Source: Zeus faber (lineage: Eukaryota > Chordata > Actinopteri > Zeiformes > Zeidae). Taken from it: a stretch of 64,000 bases of DNA. The notes under the pieces are model-generated. The model saw only the letters and a program-made list of their open reading frames with translations. It ran no database searches and was not told where the DNA came from. The stretch is from positions 31,135,339 through 31,199,338 of the forward strand of contig OY482849.1 in NCBI GenBank assembly GCA_960531495.1. The letters are read 5' to 3'. Both the position numbers and the translations under genes were made by a program. Below are positions 48,001 to 64,000 of the stretch, piece by piece. Position 1 is the stretch's first letter. Each line of letters begins with the position of its first letter.

Positions 48001-48686
48001 CAGCCGGGATCTTGGAAATGTGGTTCCTGCTGAGACGCAGCTGCTCTAAGCTTGGAGGGAGGTCTGACGGGACCTCCTTCAGCTGGTTCTTCTGAAGGTA
48101 GAGATACAGCAGCCCGGGAAGCTTCTCAAACACCTGCGCGAGATACATAAACCAGAGACAGAGATCATGAGTATTACAAAAGGCCCTGTGTCTGGTGTTT
48201 ATGTTATTGTGTTCACCATTTCCACTAAAAAAAAATGGGGCCTCTGACCTGTTTGTTTATTTGCTGAATGCGATTATTGGCCAAGTTGACCCAACGGACT
48301 TCAGTGGCATTGCGGAATGCCTCAACCGTGACCTCGGAGATGTAGTTGTTCTGCAGGTACAAATAGTGGATCCTGGACGGAATGACCGGGACCACACGGA
48401 GGTTCCGGTTCTCGCAGTTGAGGGCATTGGGGTAGGACGGGTGGCAGAAACACTCGCGGGGGCAGTCAGGGAAGATGGAGGCGGGGCCAATAATGGGCGG
48501 GGGGAAGTCCGTGGGCTCCCGGGGCTCGGGTTTCCCGGGTGCAAGGGTAGGCTGGAGAAAAGGCTGCTTCCTGGGCGGGGGGCCAGGCCTCTTGGTGGGC
48601 TTCCTTGGCCGAGGCCTCTGGGCCATCACCGTCCCCATCAAGAGGAACAAAGTTACTGCACACAAGAGTCCTACGCCAGCCCTCAT
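45078..48686 (-). CDS. prelp: PRELP (prolargin), small leucine-rich proteoglycan, 6 coding exons
   Basis: Extracellular-matrix protein that links basement-membrane heparan sulfate to collagen. Exons in transcription order: 48686-48249, 48133-47948, 47856-47699, 47572-47376, 45427-45352, 45168-45078; 1146 nt, 381 aa (human 382). Visible: signal peptide (about 1-22), basic Arg/Pro-rich heparin-binding stretch (about 23-65), SIFPDCPRECFC with class II spacing C-x3-C-x-C-x9-C, about ten leucine-rich repeats with LxxLxLxxNxI cores, and the C-terminal Cys pair in GTQIC and VIMCF (ear repeat). The ATG sits 4 nt after a strong acceptor CTTCTCTCAG, so a non-coding first exon lies upstream. Intron 3 fits only as GC-AG (donor GCAAGT at 47698-47693). 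From recall, mammalian PRELP encodes most of this in one large exon, so several introns here look extra. Intron 4 contains a transposon. Confidence 0.94.
46282..46332. repeat. Perfect 24-bp palindrome, 3-base loop
   Basis: Arms 46282-46305 and 46309-46332 are exact reverse complements around CGT, inside the Tc1-like element. Confidence 0.93.
46685..46985 (+). mobile_element. SINE-like dispersed repeat, copy B, nested
   Basis: Shares GGTTCGATTCC, ACCTGGGGCGCT, TTTCTGTGTGGAGTTTGC and GACCAGCGATGGA with copy A (13605-13890). It sits inside the Tc1-like element of prelp intron 4, so it inserted later than that element. A (TA)n run at 46650-46660 lies at its left edge. Confidence 0.7.
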
Positions 48687-48689
48687 GGT

Positions 48690-49797
48690 CCTGAGAGAAG
48701 GTGGGGAAGAATGTTGTATACAATGAATTGGTTGAGAGAAGGGCAAATCAGCTTGGCGGCCTCTCCTCAACTCCCACACTCATGCATGTCTGTGAGCAAA
48801 CATCCAAACAAACCTACAAACCTTTTGTCACAAATAGTGTTTACTCTAGAAGGAAACCTTACCTTACCTCAAATAAAGAAAGCAACACGCACACAACTTT
48901 CTTAAGACCCTTCATTAAGCCACTGGAAGCAAATTGTCTCGATGCCACTGAGGCTACCCGCTGTCGTTGAGTAATTATTAAACCTCGGAAGTTGTCCTCC
49001 TACCATGGATATGGAGCCCAAGATATAATTCCCCTCCCACTTCGATAGCTGAGCCCCAACTGCCTGAAACTAATCGAGTGGAGGATTGGAAAGCAAAGCA
49101 GACGAAGGAAGGGAAAGAGAAGTAACTTAATTTGGGGGGAAGTAGTTATGGATGGGAAAGGAGCAGCTCATTGACCCAGCGGAGGCCCAGAGGAAAACAA
49201 AATGAATCCCACTGAGCCACTGATAGAGCCAATATGTGAGCAATCTCTCCCTTCCCTCCCTCGTAATCATGAGAATCCCACAGGCTCAGATATTCTGCCC
49301 TTGTAATTCCTTGTTTAATCTTTAATCTTCGTATTGATTGCAAAGCGTTATGCAGGTATGTGTCCACTGGCATTCGTCTGTGTGGTTTGTTTTTTGTGCA
49401 GCACTTCAAAATCATGCAGCATTTTTCATTCGTTTAAAGTTCAATTATTTTGCGTGGACGTACATGCAGTACAGGATTTTAGCTGTGCAAAGGGAACTCG
49501 CACTAGAGTGGCTCGGTGATACTGTATGCAGCGTATGATGGATACGTGCTAAATATGCCCAGCAGATGTGTATTACTCAGATCAGCTGGACTGTGTGGAT
49601 TTCAAGAGGACCCCCTTGCCCTCGTCAGCAGGACTGGTCCTTCAAGCCAGGATGGAGCAAAGAAATAGATGCAATAGCTGCAAAACATGGGAAATGAATA
49701 CATTTATGAAGGAAGCAGAGAAATGCATTTGTGTCTTCTTGTGCTCCGTGCCTTCTCGAGGAGGTTGATATCTGACCACATCTCAAAAGTGTGTGTG

Positions 49798-49846
<49 letters not shown>

Positions 49847-51140
49847 GCTGGGTAATGGGTGTGTATCGGTGTATCCATGCATCCGGCCGTGGCTTCGTCA
49901 AATTAAAATTAGCCTTTTGTAAATAACTAACACAGCTGTCTAAACATAATATGCCAGAGCCTGACTAAGCCATTATGCTCCGATCCCTTCGCTTTGTCAG
50001 TTCGCAAAAACTTCAGGCCAATATGATAAACTCAAATTCGTGAATCACGGCAGAGGAATGAGGCCTGGAGCCGGAATCGGTCCTGGCCAGGAAAAACAAC
50101 TGTGAACTTTTCTCCCACAAGAGGATGGTGTTCGCTGGCACTGCCCCTCGTCGTGTGATTCCACTTTTCCTCCGCAGTCATCCAGAGCCTGCCACAACCA
50201 CAGCCACAGCCAGGACGACTACTTCATGTTCCTCCTGTGCTGCTGTCATGCCCAGAAGTCTGACTCAGAACATGGAAACGACCCACTCGCCGCCTCTGAT
50301 TTCTGGACTTCTTAGATAATTGGAACAGCACACGGGCAGTCATCGTCGGCTCGGCGGTTTTGGACAGAGCTAAAATCCTGGCCCGCAAGATCTATTTGTT
50401 TTCGCAGGCACCCGGCTACAAATATTAGTAGTCACTGGAGACCTCTCCTGCCGTGACCATTATGGGACGACCGAGTGTTTCCTCCTGAGGGTGGGGCAAG
50501 ACCTCTGCCGCCGACTGGTACGCGCCGAAGAGCACCATCCGACTCCTGTAGAACCCAGGGAGTCGCCTTCCATCCGCGTGTCCTCAGCGCCACAGCTGCC
50601 AGCTGAGCTCACATGTTCCCCCTGCATCCTGTATTGTTGTCATACTTCGAACTTTCTGAAAAATAACCTTTTTTTTTTTTTTTCCTCGAAACCAGGGATT
50701 CATCACAGCTTCTAAAATCGAATAGACGGCGCAGTTTTTTTCCCTCTGGCTCCTCGTCACCTCGGGCCTGGAACCATGACACAGCAACATTTTTATCCAA
50801 ACTGAATGTAATTCACTTAATTGGTAGTGGAGCGTGGCACGGGGACTCATTTCATGAAGCATTTAGAAAGTCAAGTGCCAGGCAAAGCCCTACGGGTCCA
50901 TTTAATATAAACTGCGGAGCTGCTGAAAGTCCAACAATACAGATTCTCTCTCCTGTGCCAGAGTCAGCAACAAGGCTGCTTTTATGAGAGAGATGGCGAA
51001 AAGTTCCGTTACTTCCTGACTTCCATTCTGTTCAACTTCGTGATGGAAAAGAAACTTGAAGCAGCTCCCAGGAGGAGAGCGTGCACCGCAGCGCAGGGCA
51101 CAAAGTTTCTATAGAAACACGCTTGGGCACGGGCTCACGG
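48690..51140. other. Region upstream of prelp coding exons
   Basis: It should contain the prelp 5' UTR intron and perhaps exon 1, but no exon can be fixed. One candidate promoter on the minus strand is a TATA-like CATAAAAGC at about 50991-50982, followed by purine-rich sequence. It holds a (GT)n at 49789-49843. No coding gene is recognised. Confidence 0.4.
49789..49843. repeat. (GT)n microsatellite
   Basis: About 26 GT units with one interruption. Confidence 0.95.
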
Positions 51141-51147
51141 GGGGCTC

Positions 51148-51302
51148 ACACACACACACACACACACACACTCGCACGTGCACACACACACACGCACTCG
51201 CACACGCGCACACACACTCGCATGCGCACGCGCACGCACACACACACACGCACACACCCCTCTGCTCCTGTCCCCCCATCTCTCTCTCTCTCTCTCTCTC
51301 TC
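51148..51302. repeat. (CA)n/(CG) and (CT)n compound microsatellite
   Basis: CA units with CG and TCG interruptions, followed by (CT)n at 51279-51302. Frames of more than 200 codons across this and the next tract are low-complexity artefacts. Confidence 0.9.
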
Positions 51303-51539
51303 CCCCTCAGTGTCAAATCTGCCGTCCTGTCTTCTTTCACACCCTTGGACAACGCATGCATGCCCACCCTGCGTTCACAACCGCGTTTACTAGTGTGCTG
51401 CCTCGCAGGGCCCCTGCCGAAAAAAAGGAAAGAAAACACCCAAAACCCCCCCAAAAAACACCAACAACAAATGTCGAGCCTTACCTGCCTCTGGTCCCTG
51501 CCCTCTTTTGTCAAGTCACGAGCTGTGTGTCTTTTCTCC

Positions 51540-51872
51540 TCTATGCCTCGCTCACCCTTTTCCTACCCTCCCTCTCTCTTCCTCTCGCATTCTCTATCCC
51601 CCTCCCATCTATCCCTCCCTCCGTCCCTTCCTCCCTTCCTCCCTCCCTCCCTCCCTCCCTCGCTCTCTCTCCTTGGGTGGACATGGTTGCCTGTTGGGTC
51701 GGTGCCCTGGCTGCTTTCCCTCTGAAGGTCACAGTGCTTCTTCCTTTCTTCCTTCCTTTCTTTCTTTCTTTCTTTCTTTATTTCTTTTCTCCTTCTTTTC
51801 TTTCTTTCTTTCTTTCTTTCTTTCTTTTTTTCTTTCTTTCTTTCTTCCTTTCTTTCTTTCTTACTCTCTCTC
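51540..51872. repeat. Long pyrimidine tract with (CTTT)n and CCTC units
   Basis: Mostly C and T on the plus strand: CCTC and CCCT units at about 51590-51670, then CTTT and CCTT units at 51738-51868. The mixed block between them (51672-51737) is not pyrimidine-pure. Confidence 0.9.
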
Positions 51873-51978
51873 AGACCTCCACCAAGATTTAATCTTGAAA
51901 TCCCGCCGGACGGCAGCGCGAGCGCTTTAATCTCTCTGAACTGTGTCAAACTTTGTTCTTATTGTGATTGGAATGAGA

Positions 51979-55240
<3,262 letters not shown>

Positions 55241-55510
55241 TGTTGTTTGGGGGTGGTGTGGTTTAAGCAGCCACACCTGTCTTGGATCTAGGTAATTGGG
55301 CCCATGATCAATCAACGGGCAACAGGTAAAACCCCCATCCCCACATGTCTTACAACTGCTCCAGGCTTGTTCCACCTTGCCCACTCTCTGCAAAAATACT
55401 TGTTTCTTTTTAACCCCATTACGTGTGTCCTTGTGTTGGAGGGCCCTGAAAAGGCCACTCGGATGGCGTGTGGCAGGCGGAACTGCCACAGTGTTGTTTT
55501 TGTGATTTTC
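55241..55510 (+). mobile_element. Dispersed element, copy 1 (possible solo LTR)
   Basis: Begins with a G-rich stretch then GTGGTTTAAGCAGCCACACC and continues through GGGCCCATGATCA, CAACAGGT and GCGTGTGGCAGG. A second copy of the same sequence lies inverted at about 56704-57000. Copy 2 has an internal AATAAA-type signal and TG...CA-like ends, which is why a solo LTR is suspected. Confidence 0.5.
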
Positions 55511-56185
55511 CCTCGTGTTTCATGATACATTGGGTAGATATTCAATCTATTATAAAAGGTGAATTACAAAAGTGGGGAAAGTCATCTCTCACAGCCCAAC
55601 AATCAAGGCTTTCAACCAGAAGCCCACTACAGCCACAGTAATTTAAAAAATGCACTCCACTTTTAATGATGACAATGGTGTCTTGATTCAGAAAACAAAA
55701 ACACCAATTTAGGATGAATGACAGTTCTGCTGCTGCTCTGACGTGTCCAGGCTGAGTTATCCAGCAGTGTGCACAGTGAAGGAACGCTTGGAAAATCAGA
55801 GGAAGCCGTGTAATGTAAACAGGATTTTTGGATATTTATGCTTATTCCTAATGACTTTACAGGGATCTTGAGTGAATGCAAACAGACTTTGGAGTCTCAG
55901 GAAAAACGATGACTGCAGACGGACATGGAGAGAACCATCTTAGTGACTTCATTTTAGCATATCTGTTAGGTTGATAATTTCAGGAGCTGTCACAGCTGTC
56001 TATGTTTTTAATGTATTGCCATTTTTCTTTGTATATCATTTGAAAGTCTTCAGTGTTCTTTATTGTAATTTCTTAAACATTGCAATGGTGGGCGGTGGGG
56101 CAGTGATTTAGTACTTAACTGGCTGTGCTTGGTTATTTTATTTTACTGCAGTAATCCATTCTCAAGTGTATACTTTCCCCCATGT

Positions 56186-56269
<84 letters not shown>

Positions 56270-56703
56270 GCGTCAGTGGGGGCTCATGTCTGGATATAAT
56301 GAGGGGTTGTAAGTCTAAGGCGTGCTTGTAAATAGACCTATTGTAGAGCATCCTGCCTGCCTTAACCATCTGGTTGAAACTGCCTCAGCAGGAGGTATCT
56401 CCACTGGATCTGACACCATTTACACATTTAATCATATGGTGATGTAAAATATCAGATAAAACTCAAATTTAATTTCCTTTAGTGACACTGTTTTCAATTT
56501 CCTTGATCAAACCATAAAACTGAAAGACGATCAACAATTTAATACAGCCCAGCTTGACACTAAACTGTGCATGCTTTGGAGATCATAGAAACAAATGAAT
56601 AAAATGCAGTTCAGGCATCTTCTGTGCAACACATTTTAATATAGCTCTGAGGTCTTGTTGTAATAAAGCCTGAGGCGGTTACCCAAATAAAGGCCAAAAT
56701 CAT
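55511..56703. other. Non-coding region between the inverted copies
   Basis: No gene is recognised. It holds a (GT)n of about 40 units at 56188-56268. Confidence 0.5.
56188..56268. repeat. (GT)n microsatellite
   Basis: About 40 uninterrupted GT units. Confidence 0.95.
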
Positions 56704-57000
56704 TTTAATTGTATGTTGTTGTCACCAGTTCCCCTGCCACATGCCACCCAAGTGGCTTTTTCTGGGCTCCCCGACACAGACACAGGCAAGGATGTGAAGG
56801 ACAAACAGGTTTATTAGCAAGATGTCGCGCCAGGAGCTGATGGAATGGTGTCATGACAAACGGGTGATTTAACCTGTGCGCTTCAATTGCTCTGATGAGC
56901 AACAGGTGCACAGCCACCCCTGATCCTGGGCCCATTTAAACTAGACGCATGACAGGTGTGGCTGCTTAAATCAAACCACTCCCACACATGCATATTGTAA
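56704..57000 (-). mobile_element. Dispersed element, copy 2 (inverted relative to copy 1)
   Basis: Read on the minus strand it matches copy 1 in the same order: GTGGTTTGATTTAAGCAGCC, CACACCTGTC, GGGCCCA, CACCTGTTG, then AATAAACCTGTTTGTCCTT and GGCATGTGGCAGG, ending near GGTGACAACAAC. Confidence 0.5.
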
Positions 57001-59578
57001 TTCACTGTGCTCACAGCAGAGTCTTGGAATCCAAGGATCACATCAATACAGTTGAGGCATTTGGATGATTTTCAGGAAGATCTGAGCCCAGATGAACTGA
57101 CCTGATGGGAACGCTGGTTGTGTGTCTTTCTCAGTGTGTAGAGGGTGTATTATTGCGTGCGTTACAGTGTCTCTGCATGGGAATGGAATGACACCAATGG
57201 GGGCGGGGCGTCTGGTGGATTGTTTTGACGGCCATGGTTTCCAAGGCAGTTTCCTCAGCGCACAAGAAAGACAGAGCTGCAGTATGTGGGTTTTTTTTAT
57301 ACACTGTAAAAAGATACATTAGTAACTTCACTCTTGCTTTCTTGTGGGTGATCGACATAGACAGAGACATAGAGAGAAAGAAAAAGAGCCTTTTGAGAAC
57401 TCTGAGACGACCTTCGAGACTCCACTGCAATAAAAAAAAAGCTTTTTTTTCATTCATGTATTAGTTTATTGCAGTTTTACAGTGTATTAACAAAAATCAC
57501 AAAACTAGTTTAAATGTTTCCCCCTCAACCCAAATGTGCCATACATGATCTCAAATGATTTATTTTCAATATTTATATTTAAAGTTTTTTATATATTTCT
57601 GATGTTTTCGTTGATTTGACTGTTTGAATTTTGAATTCGCCACTGTATATTTAAAGTATAAATGATATTCTTGTTTTGCTTTCATGTCACTGACACAGAC
57701 TGTATGACAGTCTGTGTCAGTGACAGCTGTATGACATCCCAGTGTAAAACGTTGTTAGTGTTTGTGTTATAGTCCCTTTGACTTCGCACACGGAATAAGT
57801 GAGCTCTTCCCCTCCTGTTCATCTTCTTTCCTTCAGCCGTGACTTCATCCCTGTTAAGTAGTATTCCAGCCATAACTGGAACAAGTTTACTCAGAGCATT
57901 AAGGTTCCTATTCATCTCCTTATTAGACTCTTATTTTTTTTGGCCCATAACCCTGTTTTGAGGTTTTGAGGCTTATTTTTACTTTTATTATTATTATTTT
58001 GGAGCCAGCGCCACAAATTCTATGCGTTACAAATCACATTTAGGCCTGTGAGCAAAATGTTGAGGCAAAATAAGAACTTTATTACTGTTCCATATGAATT
58101 TCAGTATCACATCGGCTACATACGTCATGTCACAGAGCACGGAGGATGCTCCAAATTGATTATGCAGAAATAATTCAATGTTTCAAAACTATTTGCTATT
58201 TCTTCATCGAGAATATTTCAATCAAATATCAACAGATCAGTCTTTGAAATGTCCTGCGTGAGCTCACATTGTGCCGCTACCCCAAGGTGGAGAATGTCTG
58301 TAATGTTTATGTAATCTTATTTCATTGAATCGTCAAGAAGATTGAGGAAGTAAAAGTAAGACTCGTGTTGACGAGCGAAACTGGGCTGAAATGGGATTAA
58401 ATGAAGCTGGGATGTCCCACAACTCATGCAGCGATCTTAGAGAAGAAACTTTGTGCTTCCTTTTTTTCAACCAATCAGAGGAGCTTACAATCATCAGTAA
58501 TAGCACCGGCATCAGTATCTCTTTCTATTTTACTCTCTCTCACTGTAGTGATTCTCTGCATACATCCAGGAATTCATCGATTTCAAGACTCAGAATTGTT
58601 CCTACATGTGTTGTTCAATTTCTCATACTGAACGCCAATCACTTCAGAGTGAATGGGAAATGGAAAAAAAACCCGAAAAAAAAACATTGACAGCAAATTA
58701 AATATTAAACATTGAGTTAAACTTTTTCTTCCGTTTTGACGGTTTTATCCTTGAATTCTAGATATGTTTTCCTCATGTGGTAATGGTATTTAGTGTAAAT
58801 GTTGGGATTACAGTGTTCAAACAGTCGATGAGTTCCTTGAAGCTTGCTTTCTGTTACTAAGAGCAGTGGTGTAGTGCAGGGTATAGGCAGGTATACCAGG
58901 CAGGTACGTATACCTATTCTTTTACAGTTGCCATTACGTATAGCCACTTCTAAATCCTCTCTGATGTGTATCATTCAGTAGTGTCCTGCAATAGTGGTGC
59001 GCATGAGTGGCTAATCCCAACATATGTTACCATGGGCACGGGAAGTGGGGTGCTGAGGGTGCTTCAATACCCCTCATTTCTGGATGCTCCTTGAGCTTCA
59101 TGCCTGGGTTTGGAGCCCTGTCCGGAGCAGAGCGTGCTGCGCTGTGTAGAGCGCTGGGCGTGTCCCACAGTTTGACTCGTAGTTGTGTCACAGGGTGCAT
59201 GTGCAGGCCGCTCTGCCTTTACATGGAAAGGCATGGGGCACTAATTCATTGAATGACTGATTCACTGCATCACGGAGATTGGTTCACAGGGATACACTCA
59301 TTGCGAAGGTGATTCTGAATGTTCACTCGCAGCTGACTAAGAGCTCCACTGAACTGATTGATGAATGGATCAATTCAGGAAGTGATTCAGTGAAAGATTT
59401 GAATTGTCCACCACACACAACCTTTACCACACTATCACGGAGCCGGTAGAAACCATTTTCTCTGGTAGATTGCATTTAAATGGCTTAAATATAAACAGTG
59501 GATTGATATAAAATTAGTTTTTTCTATTCATTAATTGCATTGAGGAAGCAGATGGAGGATTTGGACAGGATTTAATGA
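57001..59578. other. Non-coding region
   Basis: A perfect 19-bp palindrome at 57685-57725. At about 58865-58985 a GCAGTGGTGTAGTGCAGGGT-type start resembles a dispersed fish repeat, but this is not certain. No gene is recognised. Confidence 0.4.
57685..57725. repeat. Perfect 19-bp palindrome, 3-base loop
   Basis: Arms 57685-57703 and 57707-57725 are exact reverse complements around ATG. Confidence 0.93.
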
Positions 59579-59763
59579 GGTTGTGTTTTCTGTTAATGCA
59601 TTTGTGTTTCTGTTAATGCGATTGTGTTTTCTGTTAATGCGGTTGAGTTTTTTGTTAATCTGTTTGTGATTTCTGTTAATACGGTTTTGTTTTTTTGTTC
59701 ATGTGTTTGTGTTTTCTGTTAAAACAGTTGTGTTTTTTGTGAATGTGGTTGTGTTTTCTGTTT
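59579..59763. repeat. Minisatellite, about 21-bp unit
   Basis: About nine diverged units of a TTGTGTTTTCTGTTAATGCG-like motif. Confidence 0.9.

Positions 59764-64000
<4,237 letters not shown>

Noticed and set aside
51056-51892. 278-codon and overlapping 214-codon plus-strand frames
   Set aside because: Their sequence is Thr-His, Leu-Ser and Phe-Leu low complexity from CA, CT and CTTT repeats; no domain.

Overview
This is vertebrate nuclear DNA, almost certainly from a percomorph teleost fish. The genes have introns with GT-AG splice sites. The repeats are typically piscine: Tc1/mariner transposons, tRNA-like SINEs, and many long (CA)n/(GT)n and GATA/GACA arrays. The proteins read as fish orthologues of human 1q32 genes. 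No species name can be defended from sequence alone.

Layout from left to right. (1) 1-1400: unrecognised sequence, then a 300-bp interstitial array of vertebrate telomere-like repeats (about 690-990). (2) 1400-29,200: mapkapk2 (MK2) on the plus strand, with a CpG-rich promoter carrying a perfect CRE, ten coding exons (1937-27238, 383 aa) and a long 3' UTR. Its introns hold an intact Tc1-like transposon, two decayed Tc1-like copies, two SINEs and two strong hairpin-forming inverted repeats. (3) 31,617-34,300: il10 on the minus strand, five exons, 182 aa, with a TATA box, AU-rich elements and an inverted pair of perfect CREs in intron 3. (4) 38,635-40,610: an IL-19/20/24-family cytokine (il20l) on the minus strand, five exons, 182 aa, with a kappaB-like site before the ATG and an AU-rich nonamer after the stop. 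(5) 42,180-43,612: a GATA/GACA (Bkm-like) array interwoven with three copies of a unit that carries a long palindrome. (6) 44,362-48,690: prelp on the minus strand, six coding exons, 381 aa, one of its introns read as GC-AG. (7) 48,700-64,000: no coding gene found. It holds microsatellites, a minisatellite, a pyrimidine tract and dispersed repeats, and probably includes the non-coding first exon of prelp.

The gene order mapkapk2 - il10 - IL-20-family cytokine is the conserved vertebrate IL10 cluster. MK2 is the p38-activated kinase that controls stability and translation of AU-rich cytokine mRNAs. Here it sits beside two cytokine genes whose predicted 3' UTRs carry such elements. PRELP is a heparin-binding extracellular-matrix leucine-rich proteoglycan; in human it lies in the same 1q32 region.

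Exon coordinates were derived by hand from splice signals, reading-frame continuity and alignment from memory to the human protein families. All four models keep frame from ATG to stop. UTR ends, promoters and regulatory motifs are inferences.
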